Positions 1-9,022 of a stretch of DNA of 64,000 bases are shown piece after piece. A model generated the notes under the pieces. The model saw only the letters and a program-made list of their open reading frames with translations, was not told the origin of the DNA and ran no database searches. How positions within the stretch are numbered: position 1 is the first letter of the stretch; every line of letters begins with the position of its first letter. Source of the DNA: Chitinophaga sp. YR573 (GTDB taxonomy: Bacteria > Bacteroidota > Bacteroidia > Chitinophagales > Chitinophagaceae); the NCBI RefSeq assembly GCF_900110995.1, contig NZ_FOJF01000002.1, positions 1,178,001 through 1,242,000 of the forward strand, given 5' to 3'. The position numbers and the translations under genes were made by a program.

Positions 1-30
1 ACACGCGCCGTACCCAAAGAACCCAAAGAA

Positions 31-55
31 GAATAGCCTTACTCTAAGGCTATTC
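31..55 (-). terminator. Hairpin at the end of the DUF2461 gene
   Basis: Perfect 11-bp inverted repeat with a 3-nt loop that contains the end of the coding sequence. No long T-tract follows on the - strand, so it may stop transcription weakly or only protect the 3' end. Confidence 0.4.
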
Positions 56-719
56 CATTAATATCAGTCGTTAATATGTCACTCATATAATCGAAGAACG
101 GACGCATGTTTTTAAAAGTCTGTGATGCCTGCTTTACAAATGAAGGGTCTAATACCTCTTTATCTGTAAACTTCTTCATGATTAAAAACTGTTTGTATCG
201 CAGCAAGTCAATTGCTTCATTATTAATGTCAAAACCTTTAGGCGCTGTCTTTACCTGCTCACCCAGCAATTCTCCGAAAGTACTAACGAACGGTTTGCTC
301 TTTAAAATCTTCCTTAAAGGAGTGGCATCAAAAGCAATTTCATCCCTTATACGTTTAAGATCCTGCGGACTGGGGCCCCAGAATCCACCACCGATAAAGC
401 TATTACCCGGCTCTATATGGAAGTAATAACCACCACGGCGTAGTTTGGTCGCCCTTGTAAAACCACCGGCCCAGTTTATTTTATAAGGAGTTTTATTATT
501 AGAAAAACGGGTATCCCTGTAAATACGTTGCAGACTCTTTTTACCTGATGGAGTTTCAATCAGGTCATGCATATTAAGCTCCTGTAACAACGCTTCTGCA
601 AATTCTTCTATGTTACTCTGTGCCTGGATAAACTGGTCTTTATGATCATTGAACCAATCGCGATTATTATTATTTTTCAGTAACTCCAGGTATTTTAAAC
701 TTTCTTTCGAAATCTGCAT
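39..719 (-). CDS. DUF2461 (TIGR02453-type) family protein
   Basis: A 226-residue cytoplasmic protein of the DUF2461 family, whose molecular function is not established. Family hallmarks seen: the N-terminal stretch with NNNRDWFNDHK (about residues 16-26), the central RIYRDTRFSNNKTPYK segment (about 65-80), and the following GGYYFHIEPG strand with GGGFWGP. Length fits the family. There is no signal peptide or membrane segment. It starts 4 bp after the stop of the HEAT-repeat gene upstream, so the two are probably co-transcribed. The stop codon lies in the loop side of an 11-bp hairpin (31-55). Family assignment is confident, function unknown. Confidence 0.88.
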   Translation of the reverse strand: MQISKESLKYLELLKNNNNRDWFNDHKDQFIQAQSNIEEFAEALLQELNMHDLIETPSGKKSLQRIYRDTRFSNNKTPYKINWAGGFTRATKLRRGGYYFHIEPGNSFIGGGFWGPSPQDLKRIRDEIAFDATPLRKILKSKPFVSTFGELLGEQVKTAPKGFDINNEAIDLLRYKQFLIMKKFTDKEVLDPSFVKQASQTFKNMRPFFDYMSDILTTDINGIALE

Positions 720-723
720 CTTA

Positions 724-1293
724 TCAATATTCTTTAAGTACGTCTATGCAATTTTTCAGGTGTTTCAGCCATACTTCATCGATAGTTTTATCTTCACTTG
801 ATTGCGCTAATAGAAGTTCTAATGAAGGCAGGAAATCAGGATCTCCCAATTCGGCTATTGCTTCAAATAATAACGATCCAAATTCACCGGTAGAAAGCTC
901 CCTTGCAATAATACCTTTTATCCGGGCATCTTTTCGTTTCGCTAATCCGCTGATTGCTTCAAATCTTGTCTCTTCATCTTCATCGTCAATCCTGTCCCAT
1001 AAAACATTTGTTACATTGGGGATATCAAAATTTCCGAGTCCGAAGGTTGCCCAGCTTCTTACAGAAGAATCCTCATCTGTCGTCAGTGCTATCAGTATGT
1101 TCACTGCTGCTTCATCCTCTACGCCAGCTAATGACTGCGCAACAGCTTCTCTGATATCTTCATTTTCATGATCTTTTAATGAAGCAATGATGGTTATTTC
1201 TTCGGAACTTAAATTTTCGTTGTTGTTTGAAATGTCTTGCAGGAAGGATAATAAAACATCCGGTTCTTTACTGTCTGGTAATCTGAAGCTCAT
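724..1293 (-). CDS. HEAT-repeat protein
   Basis: A 189-residue, acidic, all-helical protein made of about four HEAT/PBS-lyase-like repeats. Visible repeat units are DIREAVAQSLAG (about 46-57), SVRSWATFGLGN (about 77-88) and ETRFEAISGLAKRKD (about 108-122). Such repeats serve as protein-binding scaffolds; no catalytic motif is visible. There is no signal peptide. It precedes the DUF2461 gene by 4 bp and follows the LOG-family gene by about 10 bp, so all three could be one transcript. The partner is unknown. Confidence 0.8.
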   Translation of the reverse strand: MSFRLPDSKEPDVLLSFLQDISNNNENLSSEEITIIASLKDHENEDIREAVAQSLAGVEDEAAVNILIALTTDEDSSVRSWATFGLGNFDIPNVTNVLWDRIDDEDEETRFEAISGLAKRKDARIKGIIARELSTGEFGSLLFEAIAELGDPDFLPSLELLLAQSSEDKTIDEVWLKHLKNCIDVLKEY

Positions 1294-1303
1294 GTAAGTT
1301 GTT

Positions 1304-1882
1304 TTAAATTCTATCTTTTATCCATTTATCCTGGTACTCAATCTTATGGGATTCCATTTGTTCTATAAGGGACTTCACATCATCACTTATCAGTAAGGAT
1401 TCTTTATGTTCTTTTCTTAAAAACCTGCTAGTCACCATATGTTCTAAGAATGTATTGAGAGAATCATAAAAGCCATTTGTATTTAATAATGCACAGGGTT
1501 TTGAAAGATATCCCAGCTGTGTCCAGGTAAATACTTCCATGATTTCTTCCAGGGTTCCGATACCTCCCGGTAAGGCGATAAACCCATCAGACAACTCTGC
1601 CATTTTAGCTTTTCGCTCATGCATTGTCTTCACCACAATCAATTCCGTCAGACCATTATGCCCTACTTCTATATTTACCAGTCTTTCCGGTATAATACCA
1701 ATTACTTTCCCTCCCCGGCTCAATACGGAATCTGCAATATGTCCCATCAGGCCTACATTTCCGCCACCATACACCAGCTCTATACCTTTAGCTACCATCA
1801 ATTCAGCTAATTTCTCGCATTCAAGGAGATAAGAAGGATGATTCCCCGGATTGGAACCACAAAATACGGTTAGTCTTTTCAT
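1304..1882 (-). CDS. LOG-family nucleotide 5'-monophosphate phosphoribohydrolase
   Basis: TIGR00730/LOG (lysine decarboxylase-like Rossmann) protein. Members cleave the N-glycosidic bond of purine or cytokinin nucleoside 5'-monophosphates. The two signatures are present: GGGNVGLMG (about residues 39-47) and PGGIGTLEE (about 103-111), with the HERKAKM segment just before the second. I place the start at the ATG giving MKRLTVFCGS, because that is the family N-terminus; the open frame extends 12 codons further upstream without homologous sequence. The protein is then 192 residues, normal for the family. Cytokinin production is possible but cannot be read from sequence; nucleotide clean-up is as likely. 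Confidence 0.88.
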   Translation of the reverse strand: MKRLTVFCGSNPGNHPSYLLECEKLAELMVAKGIELVYGGGNVGLMGHIADSVLSRGGKVIGIIPERLVNIEVGHNGLTELIVVKTMHERKAKMAELSDGFIALPGGIGTLEEIMEVFTWTQLGYLSKPCALLNTNGFYDSLNTFLEHMVTSRFLRKEHKESLLISDDVKSLIEQMESHKIEYQDKWIKDRI

Positions 1883-1993
1883 GGGTGTAAAAGTAGGGAC
1901 AAAGCAGAATAAGGCCAAAGGTTTTCATATATTTAGCAAAATCGCATTTACCAATAATTTCATTTAATTTTCCGGCACAATTGAATATATAAA

Positions 1994-2467
1994 ATGAGGA
2001 AACCGCTTATTATCGCGACAGCCTGTCTGTCGTTATTCACTTTCGCTGCCTGTAAAACTATGCACAAAACGATTGCAGGAGAATTGATTACCAATATGTC
2101 TGTACTGGAACCCGTAAAAACCGGTAAACCGGTCATGTTAACATTTACTGTACGTAACACCTCTTCAAAAGAATTGAAATTCTGTAAATGGGATACTCCT
2201 TTTGAAGGCTTCAGAAATTCCATCTTTGCCATCACGGATAGTAAAGGAGAAGAAGCCAGATACAAAGGAGTGATGGTTAAAAGGAGGATGCCTCCACCGG
2301 CAGAATCCTATATGGCTGTACCTGCAGGAGACAGTGTAACCACCACCATAGACCTGTTAACGGCTTATGATGTAACTACTCCCGGTAAGTACAAAATTAT
2401 TTATCAGGCCAGCGGCATCAGCGGACTGGAAAAGGTGAACGAGACTTCTTTAACTGTAACACAATAA
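1994..2467 (+). CDS. Small lipoprotein with a BsuPI-like beta-sandwich
   Basis: A 157-residue lipoprotein: hydrophobic signal with lipobox FAAC, so lipidated at Cys20. The mature part is all-beta. PVMLTFTVRNTSSKELKFCKWDTPFEGF resembles the intracellular-proteinase-inhibitor (BsuPI) or NEAT-like Ig fold seen in many Bacteroidota lipoproteins. The C-terminus (GKYKIIYQASG, then SLTVTQ) is a typical last strand pair. It is transcribed alone, divergent from the LOG gene. Function is unknown; a periplasmic binding or inhibitor role is inference only. Confidence 0.7.
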   Translation: MRKPLIIATACLSLFTFAACKTMHKTIAGELITNMSVLEPVKTGKPVMLTFTVRNTSSKELKFCKWDTPFEGFRNSIFAITDSKGEEARYKGVMVKRRMPPPAESYMAVPAGDSVTTTIDLLTAYDVTTPGKYKIIYQASGISGLEKVNETSLTVTQ

Positions 2468-2524
2468 TCAAAGAGGTATACTGCAATACCTTAAAGAGGT
2501 TCTGAACAGCTTCAGAAGAACAAT

Positions 2525-2592
2525 AAAAGAGCAATATCCTACGCTTATCCTTCGCTTTTTAGCGAAGGATAAGCGTAGGATATTGCTCTTTT
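2525..2592. terminator. Perfect 32-bp inverted repeat with a TTTT loop
   Basis: Both arms (2525-2556 and 2561-2592) match over 32 bases, starting with AAAAGAGC and ending in GCTCTTTT, so it can terminate in both directions. It is far longer than a usual terminator stem. It lies 57 bp after the lipoprotein stop. The rest of 2468-2819 is AT-rich with no gene visible. Confidence 0.6.
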
Positions 2593-2819
2593 GAAGCTTA
2601 CCAGTTGCTCTTCTATTCCTTTTTACATAATATTCCCAGACCATTCCTGATAAGTATTATGCTACAAAAATAGCGTTACAACATTCATTGTAAACAGGAA
2701 ATAAAATTCAGCTACATCAGAAAATATTTACTAAATTGATAATATTTAATCATTAGCCACGTTAAATAATATTACCTATATACCTATAATACCTTAACGA
2801 AAAACACAAATCCCTCAAC

Positions 2820-3980
2820 ATGAACATTAAAGTTTCCTCACGGCTACTTTACGCCAGCCTATTTTTATTAACAAGCTTTCAGATCGGCTGTTCCAAGCCT
2901 GAGATGAAAACAACACTCCCTCTGGCCGACAAGTCCGTAGCAGCTGCAAGTGCCGCAGCAATTACCACCTTCGTACATCCCGGTGTATTAAACACACAGG
3001 CAAGCCTGGAACAGGTAGCCGCCGAAACTAACGGTGGTGACGTAACCCGTCTGGCTTCTTATCAGAAAGTGCTTGATTATATCAACAGCCATGATTATCC
3101 AACTTCATTTTATGCAACCGTAGTAGTAGGATCAAACGGTGCATCATCTCCTTCTAAATCACAGATCAGGAAGGATGCAGAGTTAGTGTATGCCCTGGCA
3201 TTACGTTGGACTAAAACCGGTAACGCTACCTATGCCCAGCAGGCTATTGGTATCTTAAACGGATGGTCTTATACGTTCCAGAACTATGCACTTTTAAACT
3301 CATCAACCAACGCTTATCAGCCGTCACTGGAAGCTTCATGGACCACTCCAAGTTTCGTAGCTGCTGCTGAAATCATCCGTTACTACAAAGTAAACGGAGT
3401 AGGTGCTGGCTGGTCTGATGCTGATATTGCACAGTTCTCCAACTACCTGAATAACGTGAAGAACAACTATATCAATATCATTCCCGACTATAGCAATAAC
3501 TGGGATGTTTCTGCTGGTTATGCAAAAATGGCCATCGGAATTTTCTTAAACAGTGCCACTGTTTATCAGAATGGTTACAACTTACTGCTGGCAAATCTGA
3601 ATGACGTGATTGCAGCAGATGGTACCTGTCCGGAACTGTGCGACAGAGAAGACTGCGTTCACTATCAGTATTCATTAACCGCTGTTGCATATGCAGCAGA
3701 ACTGGCAAAAATACAGGGCGACAGCACTCTGTGGACAATCAACGGAAACAGGATCAGCAAAGGATATGATTTTATGAGAGCCGCTTACGCACGAACCACC
3801 GGATGTAACTACTGTACTACCTCAAGCACAGTATTCCCGGGTACAGAAGTAGCTTATAATCATTTAAAGACCAGCAACCTGAAATATTTAAGAGAATTAC
3901 AGGATCCTCTTGGTGTAACTTCTGACAATACGTTTTTAGGCTTTACTTCCTATACGCATTTCAACGTTCCCAGCCTTTAA
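2820..3980 (+). CDS. Alginate-lyase-family lipoprotein
   Basis: A 386-residue secreted lipoprotein (signal with lipobox QIGC, Cys24). The body looks like the alpha/alpha-toroid alginate lyase family (PF05426, PL5-like). Evidence is the long helical repeat with AELVYALALRWTKTG, NNWDVSAGYAKMAIGIF (the conserved asparagine/tryptophan motif, about 221-237) and HYQYSLTAVAYAAELA (about 280-295), where family members carry a catalytic His/Tyr. A four-cysteine patch (CPELCDREDC, about 266-275) could form disulfides. It stands alone, with no SusC/SusD pair, so it is not part of a classic polysaccharide locus. The substrate is unproven; another uronate polymer is possible. Confidence 0.72.
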   Translation: MNIKVSSRLLYASLFLLTSFQIGCSKPEMKTTLPLADKSVAAASAAAITTFVHPGVLNTQASLEQVAAETNGGDVTRLASYQKVLDYINSHDYPTSFYATVVVGSNGASSPSKSQIRKDAELVYALALRWTKTGNATYAQQAIGILNGWSYTFQNYALLNSSTNAYQPSLEASWTTPSFVAAAEIIRYYKVNGVGAGWSDADIAQFSNYLNNVKNNYINIIPDYSNNWDVSAGYAKMAIGIFLNSATVYQNGYNLLLANLNDVIAADGTCPELCDREDCVHYQYSLTAVAYAAELAKIQGDSTLWTINGNRISKGYDFMRAAYARTTGCNYCTTSSTVFPGTEVAYNHLKTSNLKYLRELQDPLGVTSDNTFLGFTSYTHFNVPSL

Positions 3981-4007
3981 TTAAACAATATATAGGTAAT
4001 ATAGATA

Positions 4008-4038
4008 CCCTTACAGCAAAAGGCTGTAAGGGTTTTTT
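4008..4038 (+). terminator. Intrinsic terminator after the alginate-lyase gene
   Basis: Ten-bp GC-containing stem (CCCTTACAGC / GCTGTAAGGG), 5-nt loop, then six T residues, 28 bp after the stop codon: a textbook rho-independent terminator on +. Confidence 0.88.
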
Positions 4039-4127
4039 GTCGCAATCAACCTCCTCTTTTGTCGTATTTACACAGCATCTTCCATCAGAATACCCCTTAA
4101 TTTCGTACATAGTAAAATCTGATAAAC

Positions 4128-4505
4128 ATGGAAAATAACAAAAAGAACAAAATCGTTTACTGGATCACCACAGGATTACTGGCAGCATTTATTTTACCCG
4201 GTATTTTCTTTCTGAATAGCCAGATGGCATTAGAGGGAACAAAACATCTTGGCTTGCCAATGTGGTTTCACTGGGAACTGGGTATCGGTAAATTTATAGG
4301 AGGGATTATCCTGATATTGCCATTCTTCCCGAAACGACTCAAAGAGTGGACATACGTGGCCTTCGGTATCGATTTCATCTCTGCCGCGATCGGGAATACA
4401 GCTGTAGATGGATTTACCCCTATGATCCTGTCTCCGATTATCATGTTCGTGGTACTGTTGATCTCTTATCTAACTTATCACAAATTGCATCCAGGGAAAT
4501 ATTAA
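4128..4505 (+). CDS. DoxX-like membrane protein
   Basis: A 125-residue protein with four predicted membrane helices (about 10-28, 48-66, 72-90, 97-115). The loop FFLNSQMALEGTKHLGLPMWFHWELGIGK matches the DoxX-like family (PF13564), where the short polar loop after helix 1 and the GIGK start of helix 2 are conserved. Function of this branch is unclear; members often accompany redox or detoxification genes. It is monocistronic and ends at a bidirectional hairpin. Confidence 0.82.
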   Translation: MENNKKNKIVYWITTGLLAAFILPGIFFLNSQMALEGTKHLGLPMWFHWELGIGKFIGGIILILPFFPKRLKEWTYVAFGIDFISAAIGNTAVDGFTPMILSPIIMFVVLLISYLTYHKLHPGKY

Positions 4506-4506
4506 A

Positions 4507-4535
4507 AAATAGCGGCATTGCCTATGCCGCTATTT
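4507..4535. terminator. Bidirectional hairpin between DoxX and VOC genes
   Basis: Twelve-bp perfect stem (AAATAGCGGCAT / ATGCCGCTATTT) with a 5-nt loop holding part of the VOC stop codon. A-rich and T-rich flanks make it usable from both sides. Confidence 0.75.
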
Positions 4536-4881
4536 CTATTAAAACATTCTGGAGATAAAAATAAAAACCAAAGGTTTTTCTGATTCTTTGTGGCTCTTGT
4601 TCCACGGTGATTCCACCTTTCTGCAATTCCTCATACAGAGAGATGACCTCAGCTTCTTCTCCCAGGTAAAAGCCTACATGAAATGCATCAGGGTAGGAGG
4701 TGTTGCCTTCTTTGTTAAGGCTTTCATTCATCAGTACCAGCACAAATCCATCTGTACCGTTTAATACAGACAAGGTATCATTAGGCTTGCTGTCGGCAGG
4801 CGTGAATTTCATATACTGTTCAAAGAAGGAACGTGCAGCAGGCACATCCTGTACGCTTAAATTAACATGGTTTAGTTTCAT
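4522..4881 (-). CDS. VOC (glyoxalase/bleomycin-resistance fold) protein
   Basis: A 119-residue single-domain VOC protein: MKLNHVNLSVQDVPAARSFFEQ is the classic first beta-alpha unit with a metal-type His at residue 5; the GFYLGEEAEV segment follows, and EPQRIRKTFGFYFYLQ forms the last strands. Such proteins bind a metal and act on glyoxal adducts, aromatic rings or drugs; the substrate here cannot be read. It overlaps the TetR regulator upstream by 4 bp, so it is probably the regulated gene of an autoregulated pair. Confidence 0.85.
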   Translation of the reverse strand: MKLNHVNLSVQDVPAARSFFEQYMKFTPADSKPNDTLSVLNGTDGFVLVLMNESLNKEGNTSYPDAFHVGFYLGEEAEVISLYEELQKGGITVEQEPQRIRKTFGFYFYLQNVLIEIAA

Positions 4882-5468
4882 GGTTGTAACGATTTTAATA
4901 CCATTTCAAGGCATTGTAAAACTTTGTTTTTAGTGATTCCTTTGGGTTTATCCGGATGCCGCCCTTTCTGCAGATGGAATTTAATCAGCTGATAAAGTGG
5001 CGCGAAAGCAATTGACCAGTAAATTTCAATATCCAGTTTCTTTACCTCTCCATTTTTTACCGCGTTACTATAGAATAACTTCATCTTGGTACGGTAAGTA
5101 TTATCCTCCAGTTCCGCTGCTACTGTGATTAACGGAGAATTAATAAACTGTTCCAGAAAAAATGAATGATAAGGATTAGCCGTAAAATAATTGAAACGGT
5201 TCAGCCATAAAGTCTTCATTCCCTCATGGAAAGACATATCCGCAGAGAAGTTCTCCAGCGCAGCCATATTAGAGGTGTTGAAAACAAATAAATACAACTG
5301 ATTCAGCAAATCTTCCCTGTCCTTATAATAGATATAAATAGTGGCGGGAGATATATCCGCAGCTTTCGCCAGCTTCTGCATACTCATCCCCTTGAAGCCT
5401 TCTTCAACAATCATTTGTAAGGCGGTATCTCTTACCATTTCTTTCTTTGCTTCGTTCAGTACTCTCAT
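4878..5468 (-). CDS. TetR/AcrR-family transcriptional regulator
   Basis: A 196-residue repressor-type protein. The N-terminal TetR helix-turn-helix is clear: ALQMIVEEGFKGMSMQKLAKAADISPATIYIYYKDREDLL (about residues 16-55). The C-terminal ligand domain is divergent, as usual. It is in one transcript with the VOC gene and divergent from the EamA permease gene (99 bp between them), so it probably controls one or both. The ligand is unknown. Confidence 0.9.
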   Translation of the reverse strand: MRVLNEAKKEMVRDTALQMIVEEGFKGMSMQKLAKAADISPATIYIYYKDREDLLNQLYLFVFNTSNMAALENFSADMSFHEGMKTLWLNRFNYFTANPYHSFFLEQFINSPLITVAAELEDNTYRTKMKLFYSNAVKNGEVKKLDIEIYWSIAFAPLYQLIKFHLQKGRHPDKPKGITKNKVLQCLEMVLKSLQP

Positions 5469-5567
5469 AATAATTGCAAATATAAATGAATATTCGTTCT
5501 TTTATAAAATTATTTATTAGATGTGGCAACATTAATAAATTCATAGAAAAATCCTACCTTAATTCCT

Positions 5568-6425
5568 ATGACAGCTTCCGCGTTAATCTTAGTTATAGTT
5601 GCGGCCCTATTACATGCCATATGGAATCTCATCACCAAACAGGTGAATGGTGGATTACCTTTTTTCTGGCTGATATCTCTTTTCTCCGCAGTATTATATC
5701 TCCCCGTAGTTATTTTTCAACTCCGCAAAGAGCATCTCACTTATGCTTCCGGCATGCTGGGAATTGCTCTTGTCAGCGCTGTTTTACACCTGCTTTATTT
5801 CGTTGCGCTACAAATAGGCTACCGCAAGGCAGATCTTTCTGTTGTATACCCGGTAGCCAGAGGGGCCGGACCATTATTCTCCGTGGCCGGCGCTATTATG
5901 CTTTTCGGGGAAAGACCCGGCATCGTAGCTTTTGCAGGTATCTTCCTGATTATTGCCGGTGTAGTTATCATGACCGGCTTTAAAATAGGGAAGGATACTG
6001 CGGTGATGAAAGGACTTAATTACGGTTTGCTCACAGGGGCTTTCATTGCTGCTTATACGTTATGGGACAGGGCAGCAGTAGTAGAAAATCATGTATCCGC
6101 TATTTTTATCACCTTTGCCTCTATCATTCTTCCCCTGGTATTATTGATACCTGTTGTGATTAAAAAACACGCAGAAGTAAAGCTGGAAGTAAGAACACAT
6201 TGGAAACAGGTACTGGCCATTTCCGTTTTTCAGCCCCTGTCTTATCTGCTGATATTAATCGCCATGAAAACAACACCTATCACTTACGTGGCCCCCGTAA
6301 GGGAGCTGAGTATCGTTTTCGGGGTATTCTTTGGGGTGAATCTCCTGAAGGAGAAGGATAGCCTGAAAAGGTTTATTGCGGCCGGTATTATCCTTGTCGG
6401 AATAGTATTATTGGCACTGGGATAA
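5568..6425 (+). CDS. EamA/DMT-superfamily permease
   Basis: A 285-residue inner-membrane protein with ten predicted helices in two EamA repeats. Typical features are IWNLITKQVNG in the first repeat, QIGYRKADLSVVYPVARGAGPLFSV at the end of helices 3-4 (conserved VYPVARG), and the matching MKTTPITYVAPVRELSIVFGVFFG in the second repeat. DMT permeases export amino acids, nucleobases or other metabolites; the substrate is not readable. It is divergent from the TetR gene, which may control it. Confidence 0.88.
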   Translation: MTASALILVIVAALLHAIWNLITKQVNGGLPFFWLISLFSAVLYLPVVIFQLRKEHLTYASGMLGIALVSAVLHLLYFVALQIGYRKADLSVVYPVARGAGPLFSVAGAIMLFGERPGIVAFAGIFLIIAGVVIMTGFKIGKDTAVMKGLNYGLLTGAFIAAYTLWDRAAVVENHVSAIFITFASIILPLVLLIPVVIKKHAEVKLEVRTHWKQVLAISVFQPLSYLLILIAMKTTPITYVAPVRELSIVFGVFFGVNLLKEKDSLKRFIAAGIILVGIVLLALG

Positions 6426-6461
6426 AATAATATTAAATTTAGAAGCTCTAAACATTCCCAT

Positions 6462-8276
6462 ATGAATCGCATTCCCATCGTTATTCTTTTACTGGCTACG
6501 TCATGTATGAACAATCCTACTACTAAGAATAAGGAACTGACAAAGCAGCAGGCTCAGGCCTACCTGGACAGTTACAACCAAAAGTACCAGGAATTAGTCA
6601 TCGCGCAAAACGAGGCCCAATGGAAGTTGAATACACGTATAGTAAAAGGAGATACCATCACCGGCAAATTAGCAGATGCGGCAGATAAAGAGATAGCGCA
6701 ATTTACCGGTAGCAAGGCGAATATCGATTCAGCTAAGAAATACCTGGCTATAAAAGACCCGCTGACGCCCTTACAGATAAAGCAGTTCGAAGTCATTCTC
6801 TTTAACGCGGGGAACAATCCTGCTGTTGCAGAGGGTATCGTAGACCGGCGTATTGAGGCCAATAATAAACAGACTTCCCTTTTATTCGGATTTAAATATA
6901 GTATTGATGGCAAACCTGTCACTACCGGTGATATCGATGCTATCCTGGAATCTTCTACAGATATTAAAAAGCGCCTTAAAACATGGGAAGCCAGTAAAGA
7001 AGTAGGTAAAGTATTAAAGGATGGATTAGACTCCCTGCAATACCTGCGTAATGCTTCTGTGACACCATTGGGATATAAAGACTTCTTCGATTATAATGCC
7101 CGAGAATATGGAATGGGAGAGGATGAAGTTATTCAGTTAACGCATCAGTTCATTACAGAAGTATGGCCGCTGTACCGCGAATTACATACCTGGGCACGCT
7201 ATGAACTGGCTACAAAATATAAACAACCCGTGCCTGATTACATCCCTGCTGAATGGTTGCCTAATCGCTGGGGACAGGACTGGTCCACACTCGTTGATGT
7301 AAAAGGACTCAGCATCGATTCTGTGTTAAAAAGTCATGGTGCTGAATGGATGGCGCATGAGAGTGAGAACTTCTATAAAAGTATTGGCTTTGGTTCACTA
7401 CCCGCTACCTTCTGGACTAAAAGCAGTCTGTACCCTGTTCCTGTTGATTCTCCTTTCACTAAGAACAACCATGCTTCTGCATGGCATATGGACCTTAATC
7501 ATGATGTACGCTCATTAGAAAGTGTTACACCCACTACAGAATACTGGAGTACCGTGTTACATGAATTCGGGCATATCTATTATTTCCTGTCATATTCCAA
7601 TCCTGATATTCCTGTGATTTTACGTGCTGGTGCGAACAGAGGTTATCATGAAGCATTTGGTACAATGATGGGATTGGCTTCTCTGCAAAAGCCTTTCCTG
7701 GAGAATCTGGGGATGATCAAAAAGAATATACCTACCAATGATACTTTAAAGCTCTTAAAAGAGGCCTTAAGTTACATTGTAAACATTCCATGGGGGAGTG
7801 GTGTAATGACGGAGTTCGAATATAATCTGTATGCAAAGAAATTACCTAAAGATCAGTATAACAAACGTTGGTGGGAGCTTGTAAAAGAATACCAGGGGAT
7901 CGTTCCTTCTTCTCCCCGTGGAGAGGAATATTGCGATGCTGCCACTAAAACACATATCAATGATGACCCTGCTCAATACTATGACTATTCTATAGCTAAT
8001 GTGCTGGTCTTCCAGTTCCATACTTACATTGCGGATAGTATCTTACATCAGAACCCGCATGCTACAAACTACTGGGGTAATAAAGCAGTAGGAGATTTTC
8101 TGTACAAGGTAATGAGCCCGGGAGCAAGTGTTGACTGGCGTGAGTTACAACAAAAATCCATTCATAGTGATATGAGTGCAAAAGCGATGGTAGATTACTT
8201 TAACCCTTTGATGAGTTACCTCATAAGGATTAACCAGGGTAGGAAATATACATTGCCGGAGAAACGTACATTCTAA
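6462..8276 (+). CDS. M2-family (ACE-like) zinc peptidase, lipoprotein
   Basis: A 604-residue homologue of angiotensin-converting enzyme, a zinc dipeptidyl carboxypeptidase. The active site is intact: HEFGH at residues 367-371 (two Zn ligands and the catalytic Glu) and the third ligand Glu397 in GYHEAFGT. The sequence before it (SAWHMDLNHDVR) and after it (ILRAGANRGYHEAFG) follows the ACE pattern. The N-terminus is a signal with lipobox LATSC (Cys15), so the enzyme is probably a periplasmic or outer-membrane lipoprotein. Single domain, of normal bacterial length. It probably trims peptides for nutrition. Monocistronic, ending at an 18-bp hairpin. Confidence 0.9.
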   Translation: MNRIPIVILLLATSCMNNPTTKNKELTKQQAQAYLDSYNQKYQELVIAQNEAQWKLNTRIVKGDTITGKLADAADKEIAQFTGSKANIDSAKKYLAIKDPLTPLQIKQFEVILFNAGNNPAVAEGIVDRRIEANNKQTSLLFGFKYSIDGKPVTTGDIDAILESSTDIKKRLKTWEASKEVGKVLKDGLDSLQYLRNASVTPLGYKDFFDYNAREYGMGEDEVIQLTHQFITEVWPLYRELHTWARYELATKYKQPVPDYIPAEWLPNRWGQDWSTLVDVKGLSIDSVLKSHGAEWMAHESENFYKSIGFGSLPATFWTKSSLYPVPVDSPFTKNNHASAWHMDLNHDVRSLESVTPTTEYWSTVLHEFGHIYYFLSYSNPDIPVILRAGANRGYHEAFGTMMGLASLQKPFLENLGMIKKNIPTNDTLKLLKEALSYIVNIPWGSGVMTEFEYNLYAKKLPKDQYNKRWWELVKEYQGIVPSSPRGEEYCDAATKTHINDDPAQYYDYSIANVLVFQFHTYIADSILHQNPHATNYWGNKAVGDFLYKVMSPGASVDWRELQQKSIHSDMSAKAMVDYFNPLMSYLIRINQGRKYTLPEKRTF

Positions 8277-8295
8277 AATAAATATTTTAGTTAAG

Positions 8296-8334
8296 ACAGA
8301 GCGGCTGTATCAATCTTTGATACAGCCGCTCTGT
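8296..8334. terminator. 18-bp perfect hairpin after the M2 peptidase gene
   Basis: Arms 8296-8313 and 8317-8334 pair perfectly around a 3-nt loop, 20 bp past the stop. The T-tract is weak. From here to 8720 (about 390 bp) I see no gene; it must hold the promoter of the small-peptide genes. Confidence 0.7.
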
Positions 8335-8720
8335 TATTATGTAGCGGTGCAAAAGTAATAGTGTGATGACAGCTATAAAAATCAGGATATTTATACTTAA
8401 TTTAGTAACGAAGTATTCCCCCTAATTTGGACATTTTCCCGCTTTGGAAGATAAATAAAGTACCAGCTTGCCTAAAGGATTGTTAATACCGGTTAAACAC
8501 TGTTCAATGACAAATTACCTTTGTCTTTCTTCGAAATAAAGTCTCACTGCTCTTTACTCAGGACGGGCATACTCTCACGTTTATATATACCATTTGATCT
8601 TATTTAAATTATATGCGGATACTTATCCGTGCGTAAAGGACGTGCCGAAAACCTTCATAAAAGAGTAGGCATTTTACTTCATTAAAATTTAGCTTTTTGA
8701 ATTCAAAAAGTGTTTACATT

Positions 8721-8984
8721 ATGAACAAGGTAAAAATCCTATTATCTGTAATTATTATTTTGAGTACAGTCGGGGGTATTTTTGCTTTTAAAACAACGAA
8801 AAGGGATACGGTTATCTGTACTATATCCATGTTAAATGGAACTTGTCCGTCCATGCGTTCTTGTGATACAGCTGTAGCAGTTAAATTTAGACTCGGTTTA
8901 CCTAATGCTTGTTATACTACCATTATCAGTACAGCTTGCAAGGATACATATTGTCCAACGCCAGTAGCAATTGTACTGGAGTGA
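8721..8984 (+). CDS. Exported six-cysteine peptide, copy 1 (DUF6520-like)
   Basis: An 87-residue precursor: N-terminal signal-like hydrophobic stretch with FAFK at the likely cleavage point, then a mature part of about 65 residues with six cysteines (contexts VIC, GTC, RSC, NAC, TAC, TYC). I start at the ATG giving MNKVKILLS because the downstream copy begins the same way; the frame opens eight codons earlier. It resembles the small cysteine peptides grouped as DUF6520 in Bacteroidota; that match is from memory and moderate. No function is known. Regularly spaced Cys suggest three disulfides in the periplasm or outside the cell. Confidence 0.7.
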   Translation: MNKVKILLSVIIILSTVGGIFAFKTTKRDTVICTISMLNGTCPSMRSCDTAVAVKFRLGLPNACYTTIISTACKDTYCPTPVAIVLE

Positions 8985-9022
8985 AAGGAATCATCTATTT
9001 TTTCTAACTAAAAATTTATTTT

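Noticed and set aside
2820..3980. Polysaccharide utilisation locus
   Set aside because: The alginate-lyase-like gene has no SusC/SusD pair, sulfatase or other carbohydrate enzymes beside it.
5486..5983. 165-residue + strand ORF
   Set aside because: It overlaps the EamA permease gene out of frame and has an arginine- and cysteine-rich, non-protein-like composition.
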